The notes under the pieces are model-generated. The model saw only the letters and a program-made list of their open reading frames with translations, searched no databases and had not been told where the DNA came from. A DNA stretch of 64,000 bases from an uncultured Clostridia bacterium (GTDB lineage Bacteria > Bacillota > Clostridia > Oscillospirales > Oscillospiraceae), in the NCBI GenBank assembly GCA_945948535.1, contig CAMFBN010000006.1, positions 22,347 to 86,346 of the forward strand. Direction: 5' to 3'. The position numbers and the translations under genes are program-made. The first letter of the stretch is position 1. Each line of letters starts with the position of its first letter. Shown in pieces: positions 38,674 to 49,797 of the stretch.

Positions 38674-41052
38674 TCAGCGAAATTCCGCAATTGTAACGCC
38701 GTCTTCTCCCTCACCATACTGCCCAAGCCGGAATTGCTTGATGAACTTATTCTTCTTCAGCGCTTGCTGCACAGCCGCACGAAGGGTTCCGGTTCCCTTG
38801 CCGTGAATGATCCGAACCTGTGTCAAATTGGCGCGCATGGCTTCATCCAGATACCGCTCCAAAACACACACTGCCTCAATGGCATCCATCCCTCGCAGAT
38901 CCACTTCCGTGGGCATAGCACTGAGCTTCATTTCCCGGCCGGAGTGTTTTGGGCGGGCTCCTTTTTCCTGATAGGGATTCTCATTTTCCAAAAGGTACAC
39001 CTCGTCCGGTGCCGCAGTCATTTTCAGAATACCTGCCTGAAGCTGGAGGGTTCCGTCCTTGTTAATACCAATAACACTGGCCTTTGTTCCAAGCTTGAGA
39101 AGCTCCACTGTATCACCAATCAGAATGCCGCGGCTGGGCTTGGGGCGTTCCTTCTGGGGCTGCGCGGCGTGGAGCTTTTCCTCCACCTCATTCAAATTCC
39201 GGCACAGGTCCGCCTGCCGCTGGTTGAAACCGGTGGTATCCGCGCTGTCCTGAAGCTGCTTTTTCATGGCCTTCAGTTCTTCACTGGCCAAGTTCGCGGC
39301 AGCACGGGCTTCCTCGATGATGTGCTGCGCCTCCCGCCGGGCGGACTCCATGGCCTTTTCCTTTTCACGGCGAAGCTGCTCATTGTATTCCTCGCTCTGC
39401 TGCTTGATTTTTGCAGTCTCCTGACGCAGCCGCTCTGCCTCCCGCCGGGCAGCTTCCATCTGCTGACGCTGCTGTTCCAGCTGGGACAGGACATCTTCAA
39501 AGTCCTTATCGCTTTTATCGACCAGATCATCGGCTTCCTTCAGAATTTCCTCCGCCAGACCCAGCTTGCGGGAAATGGCGAAGGCATTGGACTTTCCGGG
39601 AATGCCGATCAGAAGCTTATAGGTGGGACGCAGTGTCTCCACGTCAAATTCACAGGAGGCATTGATGACCCCTTTTGTCCGCATGGCATACAGCTTGAGC
39701 TCCGCATAGTGGGTCGTAGCGACAACGTGGCTGCCCATCTTTCGGCAAAACTCAATGATAGCCGTTGCCAGAGCGGCGCCCTCCGCCGGGTCCGTACCGG
39801 CACCCAGCTCATCAAACAGTACCAGCGTCCGGTCATCACACTGGGCAACCACATCTACAATAGTACGCATATGGCTGGAGAATGTGGAAAGGCTCTGGGC
39901 AATGGACTGCTCATCACCAATATCTGCCAGAATGGCGTCAAAGGTCGAAAGAACGCTTCCATCCCCTGCCGGAATATGCAAACCACACTCCGCCATCAGC
40001 GTCAGCAGACCGATGGTCTTCAATGTCACCGTTTTACCGCCGGTATTGGGGCCGGTAATGATCATGGTGTCAAAATCCGTGCCCAGCCGGACGGTGATGG
40101 GCACAACGACCTTGGGATCAATCAGCGGGTGTCGTGCTTTGCGCAGCTCTACCCTGCCCTGATCGTTCATTATCGGCGCACCTGCGCGCATCTGGTAGGC
40201 CAGCTTCGCCTTGGCAAAGATCACATCCAGCTGCACCAGCATCTGATAGTCCAGATTGATGGCCTCCCGATAGCCTGCAGCCTCTGCGGACAACTCCGCC
40301 AGAATCCGCTCAATTTCTTTCTTTTCCTTCAGTTCCAGCTCCCGCAAGGCGTTATTGGCATTCACAGCGGACATGGGTTCCACGAAATAGGTGGAACCGG
40401 ATGCCGAAACATCGTGCACCAAACCGGGAACGTCATTTTTGCATTCGCTTTTTACGGGAACAACGTACCGCCCCTGCCGAATGGTAATGATCGGCTCCCG
40501 CAAGAATTTGGAATAGGCTGGTGAGGAAATGACCTTCTGCAAACTGTCTCGAATTTTACCGGATTGAATCCGCATATGGCGGCGGATATCCGCCAGTGCG
40601 GTAGAAGCCGTGTCCGCAATTTCCTCCTCAGACAAAATAGCGCCGTAGATTTTATCTTCCAGGTATTTGTTGGGTGTCAGCGCGTGGAACAGAGGGTCCA
40701 GCACTGTCGGTGCGTCGTCCTCGGATATATAACCCTGCGTGTTGCGGGCGCACCGTAGAATTCCGGCAATACGGAGCAGCTCCTTCGGCTGTAAGGTTCC
40801 GCCCCGTTCTGCCCGCTCCAGAGAGGCAGAGACATCAGAGACATCACCAAAAACCGGATTGCCCTTCCGGTCACATAAATCGGAAGCCGCTGTGGTCTGC
40901 GCAAGCAGAAGGTTTACTTCTTCCAAATCGGCGGTCGGTGCAAGCCCAAGGCAGGCTTCCTTGCCGCCTACGCTGCCCGCACAGGCAGACAACATCTGCA
41001 AAACCTGAGAAAGTTCCAGCTTTTGCAGGGATTTTTCGTATAATTCAGACAT
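38674..41052 (-). CDS. mutS2: Endonuclease MutS2 (ribosome rescue/recombination)
   Basis: A 792-aa protein with the MutS ATPase core ('ITGPNTGGKTVTLKTIG', 'LFDELGAGTDPAEGAALA'), a coiled coil at about 520-625 and a C-terminal Smr nuclease domain ('VDLRGMDAIEAV', 'IHGKGTGTLRAAV'). MutS2 splits collided ribosomes and suppresses recombination. It overlaps recO by 8 nt. Confidence 0.95.
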   Translation of the reverse strand: MSELYEKSLQKLELSQVLQMLSACAGSVGGKEACLGLAPTADLEEVNLLLAQTTAASDLCDRKGNPVFGDVSDVSASLERAERGGTLQPKELLRIAGILRCARNTQGYISEDDAPTVLDPLFHALTPNKYLEDKIYGAILSEEEIADTASTALADIRRHMRIQSGKIRDSLQKVISSPAYSKFLREPIITIRQGRYVVPVKSECKNDVPGLVHDVSASGSTYFVEPMSAVNANNALRELELKEKKEIERILAELSAEAAGYREAINLDYQMLVQLDVIFAKAKLAYQMRAGAPIMNDQGRVELRKARHPLIDPKVVVPITVRLGTDFDTMIITGPNTGGKTVTLKTIGLLTLMAECGLHIPAGDGSVLSTFDAILADIGDEQSIAQSLSTFSSHMRTIVDVVAQCDDRTLVLFDELGAGTDPAEGAALATAIIEFCRKMGSHVVATTHYAELKLYAMRTKGVINASCEFDVETLRPTYKLLIGIPGKSNAFAISRKLGLAEEILKEADDLVDKSDKDFEDVLSQLEQQRQQMEAARREAERLRQETAKIKQQSEEYNEQLRREKEKAMESARREAQHIIEEARAAANLASEELKAMKKQLQDSADTTGFNQRQADLCRNLNEVEEKLHAAQPQKERPKPSRGILIGDTVELLKLGTKASVIGINKDGTLQLQAGILKMTAAPDEVYLLENENPYQEKGARPKHSGREMKLSAMPTEVDLRGMDAIEAVCVLERYLDEAMRANLTQVRIIHGKGTGTLRAAVQQALKKNKFIKQFRLGQYGEGEDGVTIAEFR

Positions 41053-41803
41053 GTTCTTCTCCTATGTACAGAGATTTGTAGAAATCCAGGGTAGAAAAGC
41101 CCCGTTCCAGCTGCGTTGCAAGATAGGCCTCCGTAAGATCCGCAAGCTGTAACAGCGTATCCTCTCCCGCAGTAAAGGAAAACAAACGCTTTGGGTCACA
41201 AAGGCAGATATATCGCATCGCTTCCAGAACTGCCGGTGTAACCGGAAGTCGGATTCCGTTGGATTCCGGGCTGCGGCAGCTTTCACATTCCAATTGCCCT
41301 GCCAGAAGGTCAAAGCGGGATGGATTCTGGCTGCCGCAGATGTGGCAGCCAAACAGATCCGGCGTGTAACCGGACAAGCAGGCAGCGCGCAATTCAAAAA
41401 CGGACTTTATCTGCGCTTCCGGCAGCGCCAGATTTGACAAGGCATAGAGACTGTTTAAAAGCAGCGATTGCAGCTCGGGATTTGGCATATCCTCTTGCGA
41501 TAACACTTCAGCAACCTGTGCAAAATAGGTCGCCAAAGAGAGCTTTGTCAGCTCCCTTCGCAGGGGCGAGAATAGCTCTATGGAGTGGGCTTCATTGATC
41601 GTATACTGACCACGGTATTCAAACAGCGTAAACTCACCATAGGCCAGAAGCTGACATGGAGCGGTTAGTGGGCTGTTCTTACGCCGCAGCCCCCGTGCCT
41701 TTATCGTCAGTCTGCCATGGCGGCGGGTCAGGACGGTCAGAAGCGCATCCCGGTCATTGTGGTCCGTAACTCTCAGGACGATGGCCTGAATGGTCAAGTA
41801 CAT
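41045..41803 (-). CDS. recO: DNA repair protein RecO
   Basis: A 252-aa protein: N-terminal OB fold ('AIVLRVTDHNDRDALLTVLT', 'RGLRRKNSPL'), then a helical domain with a four-Cys zinc site ('CHICG' and 'CESC'). It loads RecA onto gaps with RecR. It overlaps both mutS2 downstream and the yqzL-like gene upstream. Confidence 0.92.
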   Translation of the reverse strand: MYLTIQAIVLRVTDHNDRDALLTVLTRRHGRLTIKARGLRRKNSPLTAPCQLLAYGEFTLFEYRGQYTINEAHSIELFSPLRRELTKLSLATYFAQVAEVLSQEDMPNPELQSLLLNSLYALSNLALPEAQIKSVFELRAACLSGYTPDLFGCHICGSQNPSRFDLLAGQLECESCRSPESNGIRLPVTPAVLEAMRYICLCDPKRLFSFTAGEDTLLQLADLTEAYLATQLERGFSTLDFYKSLYIGEEHV

Positions 41804-41897
41804 ATTGTGCCTCCGATTTTACTTGTCTGCTGTAGAGCAGATAGGCTTCCGGCGCACCGGTTTCCAGAAAAAGCTGCCAATAGTCCCCTGCGTTCAT
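41754..41897 (-). CDS. YqzL-like small protein
   Basis: A 47-aa gene between era and recO, the place of yqzL in Bacillus. It begins 'MNAGDYWQLFLETGAPEAYL', matching the YqzL pattern W-x-x-F-x-x-T-G-x-x-x-x-Y-L. GGGAGGG lies 7 nt before the ATG. It overlaps the recO start by 50 nt. Function unknown. Confidence 0.72.
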   Translation of the reverse strand: MNAGDYWQLFLETGAPEAYLLYSRQVKSEAQYVLDHSGHRPESYGPQ

Positions 41898-41952
41898 TCA
41901 GTATCCCTCCCAAGGATAGGATTTGCAGAGGGAGCAGTTTTACCACTGGAAA

Positions 41953-42840
41953 TTATTCGCTGTAGCCAAAGTTCCGAACCATAAAATCACTGTCACGCCA
42001 GTTCTCCTTGACCTTCACCCAGGTTGTCAGATAGACCTTTGTGCCCATAAACTTTTCGCAGTCCGCCCGGGCAAGAGACGAGATTTTCTTCAGCATAGCG
42101 CCCTGCTTGCCGATGATAATGCCCTTGTGGCTGGCTTTTTCGCAGTAGATCGTGGCGTCCAGATCAATGATGCCGTTGTCCCGCTCACTGAAGGTGTTGA
42201 TTTCCACGGCAGTACCATGGGGAATTTCCTTATCGAGGCACCACAGCAGCTTTTCGCGGATGATCTCCGCCATGACCTGACGCTCCGGCTGGTCGGTGGT
42301 TACGTCATCCGGGAACAGGAAGGGGCCCTCCTGGGCGTATTTTTCACACTCAGCCAGCAGCTCATCCACCCCATCACCGGTTTTTGCGGAAATGGGAATG
42401 ATGGCGTCAAAGGCACCGGTGGCAGAATAGACCGCAATGACCTCCAGCAGCTTGTCCTTCTCCACCGTATCGATTTTGTTGATGGCCAGAATCGCGGGAC
42501 AGTGAGTTGCCTGAATCCGCTCGATCAGGGCTTCCTCCTGAATGCCCACAGAAGGAATCGGCTCCACCACAAGAATGGTTGCGTCCACATCGGAAATGGA
42601 CTCCCGGACAGTGCTGACCATGTAATCGCCCAGTTTGGTACGGGCCTTGTGGTAGCCGGGCGTGTCCATAAACACAAATTGCAGATTCTCCCTTGTAACA
42701 ATGCCGCAGATGCGATTGCGGGTGGTCTGAGGCTTATTGGATACAATGGCGATCTTCTCCCCGACCAGATAATTGGTCAGGGTGGATTTTCCTACATTTG
42801 GACGACCGGCAATGGTAATAATAGCTGTTTTCGTATTCAT
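41953..42840 (-). CDS. era: GTPase Era
   Basis: A 295-aa ribosome-assembly GTPase: G1 'GRPNVGKSTL', G3 'DTPGYH', G4 'NKID' and a C-terminal KH domain ('GIIIGKQGAMLKKI'). It binds the 3' end of 16S rRNA. It forms an operon with ybeY and phoH. Confidence 0.96.
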   Translation of the reverse strand: MNTKTAIITIAGRPNVGKSTLTNYLVGEKIAIVSNKPQTTRNRICGIVTRENLQFVFMDTPGYHKARTKLGDYMVSTVRESISDVDATILVVEPIPSVGIQEEALIERIQATHCPAILAINKIDTVEKDKLLEVIAVYSATGAFDAIIPISAKTGDGVDELLAECEKYAQEGPFLFPDDVTTDQPERQVMAEIIREKLLWCLDKEIPHGTAVEINTFSERDNGIIDLDATIYCEKASHKGIIIGKQGAMLKKISSLARADCEKFMGTKVYLTTWVKVKENWRDSDFMVRNFGYSE

Positions 42841-42860
42841 ATTCTTCTCCTGTGTAGATA

Positions 42861-43361
42861 TCAGTCTCGGCTCATACCGTGAATCCCTGCGGCAATCGCT
42901 TCTTCCCGGGCGCGCATTTGACGTTTTTGCTCGCCCTCATCCAGATGGTCATAGCCCAGCAGGTGTAGCATGGAATGGATGGTCAGATAGCCAACCTCCC
43001 GGCGAACCGAATGCCCGAATTCTTCCGCCTGGGCCACAGCCCGCTCCAGACTGATGCACATATCCCCCAGCGGGACAAGACCGGTTTCCGGATCCTCATA
43101 CGCTGACCAGTCCTGCGGCGGATTCCCGGCCTCCAGCTGGAACATGGGAAAGCTCAGCACATCCGTCGGCCTGTCGATCTGCCGGCTTTCCTGGTTAATG
43201 GTCTGGATGCCTTTATCATCTGTAACCAGCACATTGATTTCACACCTTGCGCTGACCCCTTCTGCGCGAAGGGTTTCTTGAATGCACTTGCGGATAATAC
43301 TGCTGATGGTGAATTTTTGCAGGCTCAGCTGCTCAAATACCAAGTTAATCTTATGGTTCAT
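42861..43361 (-). CDS. ybeY: Endoribonuclease YbeY
   Basis: A 166-aa zinc enzyme with the three-His motif in 'HSMLHLLGYDH'. It acts in rRNA maturation and ribosome quality control. It sits between phoH and era with gaps of 20 nt or less. Confidence 0.94.
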   Translation of the reverse strand: MNHKINLVFEQLSLQKFTISSIIRKCIQETLRAEGVSARCEINVLVTDDKGIQTINQESRQIDRPTDVLSFPMFQLEAGNPPQDWSAYEDPETGLVPLGDMCISLERAVAQAEEFGHSVRREVGYLTIHSMLHLLGYDHLDEGEQKRQMRAREEAIAAGIHGMSRD

Positions 43362-43362
43362 G

Positions 43363-44376
43363 TTAATTCTTCCTCTTATATCTCCCGCTGAACTGCTGGG
43401 GCTTCTTCGCGGTTGGTTTCTTGTCTGCCTTTTCGTAGGCGTTTATGATCTCCTGCACCAGCGCATGACGCACCACATCCGCTGCCGTAAGGCGGCAAAT
43501 CGCAATGTCTTTCACGCCGTCCAAAACCCGTATGGCATCCTTCAAACCGGACACCTTATCCTCCGGTAAATCAATCTGGGTTACGTCGCCGGTAATCACA
43601 ATTTTGGAGCCAAAGCCCAGCCGGGTCAGGAACATTTTCATCTGCTCCCGTGTCGTATTCTGGGCCTCGTCCAAAATGATGAAGCTGTCATCCAACGTAC
43701 GGCCCCGCATATAGGCAAGGGGCGCCACTTCGATGGAGCCGCGTTCCTGATACTTCTGAAAGGTTTCCGCGCCCAGCATATCGTACAGGGCATCGTAGAG
43801 CGGGCGCAGATAGGGATCAACCTTGTTCTGCAAATCTCCCGGCAGAAAGCCCAGCCGCTCCCCTGCTTCCACAGCCGGGCGGGTCAGGATGATGCGGTTC
43901 ACGGTACGTTCCCGGAAGGCAGCCACCGCCGCCGCTACCGCCAGATAGGTTTTGCCGGTACCGGCAGGTCCGACACCGATGGTGACGGTATTGGACTGGA
44001 TGGCCCGCATATATCGCTGCTGTCCTACGGTTTTTGCCTTGATGGGCTTCCCTTTTGCGGTGATGCAGACCACGTCCTTTGTCATCTGCGCCACCTGCTG
44101 GTCGTTTCCCTCATTTACCAGTGTAATCAGATATCTGACGCGCTGCTCGTCAATGGTTTCGCCCTTTGAGGCCAGCGTCAGCAGGCCTTCGATGGTGCGA
44201 ACAGCCTTGTCGACCATTTCCTCATCGCCGCAGACCCGCAAGTCTGTACCGCGGTTTACCACCTGAACATTCAACGCCTGCTCAATACGCTTGATGTTTT
44301 CATCGAAGGACCCAAAAACCGCAATCAGATCCTCAACGCGGTCAGCATTAACGATTCTCTCCGTTTGTTTTGACAT
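43363..44376 (-). CDS. phoH: PhoH-family ATPase
   Basis: A 337-aa protein with an N-terminal KH-like region and a P-loop ATPase domain: 'GPAGTGKTYLAVAAAV', 'LTRPAVEAGERLGFLPGD', 'FIILDEAQNTTREQMK'. It is probably an RNA helicase/ATPase working with YbeY. ATG 44376 has GGAG upstream and overlaps the end of yqfD. Confidence 0.92.
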   Translation of the reverse strand: MSKQTERIVNADRVEDLIAVFGSFDENIKRIEQALNVQVVNRGTDLRVCGDEEMVDKAVRTIEGLLTLASKGETIDEQRVRYLITLVNEGNDQQVAQMTKDVVCITAKGKPIKAKTVGQQRYMRAIQSNTVTIGVGPAGTGKTYLAVAAAVAAFRERTVNRIILTRPAVEAGERLGFLPGDLQNKVDPYLRPLYDALYDMLGAETFQKYQERGSIEVAPLAYMRGRTLDDSFIILDEAQNTTREQMKMFLTRLGFGSKIVITGDVTQIDLPEDKVSGLKDAIRVLDGVKDIAICRLTAADVVRHALVQEIINAYEKADKKPTAKKPQQFSGRYKRKN

Positions 44377-45544
44377 TTGTTTCTCCAATCTGCTCCGGTT
44401 TCGCTTTGCCGATGGCTTCTGTGCAGACGTAACTTCCCTGAAGGCGCAGGACATCGCCACTTGGAACAATGCGCTGTGTCTCCCGCAGAATCTGTCCTGC
44501 AACCATCTGCGCTTTCAGATACTGACGCGCATATTCCTCAAGGGCAGATACTTCCGCATTCCCGTACCTCAGACTGTAATGCTGGTACGTGTCTACGCAC
44601 AGTGCGATAGGAAGCCGGAACCCACCGGGCAAAGTGAAATTATACTGTTTATACATTCTACCACATCCGGCATCCGAAATTCCACTACCTTTCCAAAAAA
44701 AGATGCGTTTTTTTCCGAGCAGAAGGCTGAGTCTCCGGGAAATACCGGTGCTGCCGGTTCTTTGCAGACAGTTTACGGGGGCGAGGGCGGTTAATTCCCT
44801 GTGCGTCTGCGCAATGATCTCGCCTTTGGCCTGTGTAGCCTGAATGCAGATACCGCATTCCGTATAGCCTGAAATCAATGTTTGACCATTCTGAACCGAT
44901 TGGCCCGGCTGAACCTGGGCAGTGCCCTGCGTAACCGTGCAGGACAGAATATACCCATCCCTGTCCGCGACAATGCTGGATACGCCGCTGCTTTCCGGTT
45001 CTTCCCGGCTGACAGCGCGTTCCCGGACGGAAATCACAGCGGTACAGCCGCTGGTGTTCACACCTGCCCATTGCAGCTGCGGAATGGCATCCAATAAGGC
45101 ATTTTTGACTTTTTCACTTCGCACATTTTTTCTGGAAGCCCCAAAGCAAATGCCGCTGTCTTCCGCCGCGCGGATAATGCGGTTTTCGGGAATTCTGCTG
45201 TTTCCTTCAACCCGGACGAACAGAATCCGCGTCGGGAGAAAAAAAGCGCTGAATAGCAGCGCTGCCATGCCCATAATCAGCATTTTCCGCATCCGCAGCG
45301 CTGCTAAGGAATCGAATATTCCCCACTTTCTCACTATTGCAAGAGACTGTCCATCTTTTTGACACAGAGCAGCCAGTCTGGCATAGTCTCGCCGCCGGAT
45401 TGTGAAGGAACAAACCAGTTCCTTTTCGTGACGCACACCGAATAGCGCAATCCCCGCCTGACTGATGGCGGACAGCGCCCGTTCTGGCTCCGCCGCGGTC
45501 ATTTCCACTTCGACGGTTCCCGCAAGGAAATTCCAAATCGTCAT
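44348..45544 (-). CDS. yqfD: Sporulation protein YqfD
   Basis: A 398-aa membrane protein with one transmembrane segment near 90-110 ('LIMGMAALLFSAFFLPTRIL') and a large outer domain. YqfD/SpoIV-type proteins act in the forespore-engulfment stage and are SigE-dependent in Bacillus. The start overlaps yqfC (ATGA). Confidence 0.9.
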   Translation of the reverse strand: MTIWNFLAGTVEVEMTAAEPERALSAISQAGIALFGVRHEKELVCSFTIRRRDYARLAALCQKDGQSLAIVRKWGIFDSLAALRMRKMLIMGMAALLFSAFFLPTRILFVRVEGNSRIPENRIIRAAEDSGICFGASRKNVRSEKVKNALLDAIPQLQWAGVNTSGCTAVISVRERAVSREEPESSGVSSIVADRDGYILSCTVTQGTAQVQPGQSVQNGQTLISGYTECGICIQATQAKGEIIAQTHRELTALAPVNCLQRTGSTGISRRLSLLLGKKRIFFWKGSGISDAGCGRMYKQYNFTLPGGFRLPIALCVDTYQHYSLRYGNAEVSALEEYARQYLKAQMVAGQILRETQRIVPSGDVLRLQGSYVCTEAIGKAKPEQIGETNVKTNGENR

Positions 45545-45828
45545 CGCTCATTCCTCCTCAGTAAGGAAATGGAGTCGATTCGTCCCCGAATTACCAATTG
45601 TTCCTTTGTCATACGGATCAGTCTCAGCCCGCATCCGCAGACACATACCGTTCCGAATCCGACATTAATCAGAATTTTTTCCGTACTGTACGCGCTGACG
45701 CCTCTGTGGTTCTCAACAAGCAGTCTCCTGTCACCGGCTACTTCAATGATGGGCTGTGCCGGCATTGGTTCCGTTTCCAACTCTGCCCGGTCTGCCAGCA
45801 GTTCCATGATGCGATATGCTTTTCCCAT
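45541..45828 (-). CDS. yqfC: Sporulation protein YqfC
   Basis: A 95-aa protein with the YabP/YqfC pattern 'VENHRGVSAYSTEKILINVG', 'CVCGCGLRLIRMTKEQLVIRG'. It pairs with YqfD in sporulation. ATG 45828 has GGGGGG upstream. The gene is divergent from the ylbJ-like gene. Confidence 0.88.
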   Translation of the reverse strand: MGKAYRIMELLADRAELETEPMPAQPIIEVAGDRRLLVENHRGVSAYSTEKILINVGFGTVCVCGCGLRLIRMTKEQLVIRGRIDSISLLRRNER

Positions 45829-45905
45829 ACCGTACGCCCCCCTTTTTTGACTATGATATGAATGACAGCACTGCGGTTTGCATAGATTCTTTTGAGGTGA
45901 AGAAC

Positions 45906-46877
45906 GTGAACCAACGGTGGCGACTATCCTGGCTTTTCTCCGCATTTGGATTGCTGATCCTGATTCTGGACGGGAAAACCGCTTTCCATGGGGCAATGAG
46001 CGGTATCGAACTTTGTTTGAAGACCGTGATTCCCGCATTATTTCCGTTCCTTGTGATATCTGCCGTTCTGCTTAACAGTACGCCTCCATCTTCACATTTG
46101 GGGAAAGCAGTCTCCTCCCTGTCTGGGCTGCCGGAAGGCGCGGGATCGCTGCTGCTTCCGTGTTTCCTTGGCGGATACCCGGTAGGCGCCCAAAGCGTAT
46201 ATCAGTCCTATGCGGGAAGGCTTCTTCAAAAACAGGAGGCAGAACGGCTATTGGCCTTTTGCAATAATGCAGGTCCAGCCTTCCTGTTCGGCATGGTCGG
46301 ACAAGTTCTTACAGAACCGTGGATGCCCTGGGCGCTGTGGGGTATCCACATTGCCGGGGCATGGGCCGCCGCGCGCTGTGTGCCGTGCATCGGCACCACT
46401 GCAAGGTTCGACAGCCGGCCGGTGAAATCACGCTCAGACATCATGCGGGGAGCCGTCTCAACACTGGGTATTATCTGCGGCTGGATCGTCCTGTTCCGGG
46501 TTTTGATTGCTTTTCTGGACAGATGGGTTCTGTGGCTTCTGCCGCAGACTGCCCGCGTCGCGCTCATTGGTCTGCTGGAACTATCCAACGGCTGCTGCGA
46601 ACTTGCACAGGTCGCGAATGCTACTAACCGCTTTATCCTTTGCAGCATAATGCTTGCAGCGGGCGGTCTCTGCGTGACAGCGCAGACGATTTCCGTCACA
46701 CCCGGTCTCAGCCTGCGTTACTATTTCCTTGGCAAAGCGATTCAAATACTGGTAAGTCTGATTCTGAGTTCCAGCGTTGTGTACCGCAGCGCACTGCCCC
46801 TGCTTTTGCTTCTGCCGGTGCTTTTTTACCAGAACAGCAAAAAAAGAAGTAGAAATCAGGCTCTGACTGGTGTATAA
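45906..46877 (+). CDS. YlbJ-like sporulation membrane protein
   Basis: A 323-aa protein with about eight transmembrane segments and nucleoside-recognition (Gate) motifs: 'AMSGIELCLKTVIPALFPFL', 'LPCFLGGYPVGAQSV', 'FCNNAGPAFLFGMVG'. YlbJ-family proteins are made in the mother cell. The GTG start follows GAGGTG by 7 nt. Confidence 0.83.
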   Translation: MNQRWRLSWLFSAFGLLILILDGKTAFHGAMSGIELCLKTVIPALFPFLVISAVLLNSTPPSSHLGKAVSSLSGLPEGAGSLLLPCFLGGYPVGAQSVYQSYAGRLLQKQEAERLLAFCNNAGPAFLFGMVGQVLTEPWMPWALWGIHIAGAWAAARCVPCIGTTARFDSRPVKSRSDIMRGAVSTLGIICGWIVLFRVLIAFLDRWVLWLLPQTARVALIGLLELSNGCCELAQVANATNRFILCSIMLAAGGLCVTAQTISVTPGLSLRYYFLGKAIQILVSLILSSSVVYRSALPLLLLLPVLFYQNSKKRSRNQALTGV

Positions 46878-46906
46878 TGAAAGCAGTTTCGTTTGGAGGA
46901 TTCGAT

Positions 46907-47116
46907 ATGCTGTTTCGTAAAAGAATGGAAAAGCTTTGCGCATACTGTGAAAATGGAGCGGCGCTTGCGGATGGACAGATTCTTTGTTCCAGAAAAGGCG
47001 TTCGTCTGCCGGAAAATAAGTGCTGGCGTTTCCGATATGACCCCTGTAAACGAATCCCGCAAAAGGCAAAGGCTCTGGATTTTTCAAAATACGATCAGGA
47101 AGACTTTACTCTGTAA
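46907..47116 (+). CDS. Small Cys-containing conserved protein
   Basis: A 69-aa protein with four cysteines: 'CAYCENGA', 'ILCSRKGV' and 'DPCKR', which could bind zinc. GGAGG precedes the ATG. It follows the ylbJ-like gene by 29 nt and ends at a terminator. Its function is not known to me. Confidence 0.72.
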   Translation: MLFRKRMEKLCAYCENGAALADGQILCSRKGVRLPENKCWRFRYDPCKRIPQKAKALDFSKYDQEDFTL

Positions 47117-47117
47117 A

Positions 47118-47155
47118 AATGGAGGTCAGCCCGTCAGAGCTGACCTCCATCTTGT

Positions 47156-47156
<1 letters not shown>
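47118..47156. terminator. Bidirectional terminator before ligA end
   Basis: ATGGAGGTCAGC pairs with GCTGACCTCCAT (47119-47130 / 47139-47150), with T-rich tails on both strands. Confidence 0.8.
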
Positions 47157-49754
<2,598 letters not shown>

Positions 49755-49797
49755 ATCCTATCCCCCCGGAACAGAATATGCGCGGTGTTTCAAAATA

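Noticed and set aside
38578..40524. A 648-codon plus-strand open frame
   Set aside because: It is antisense to mutS2, which has a clear ATPase core and Smr domain.
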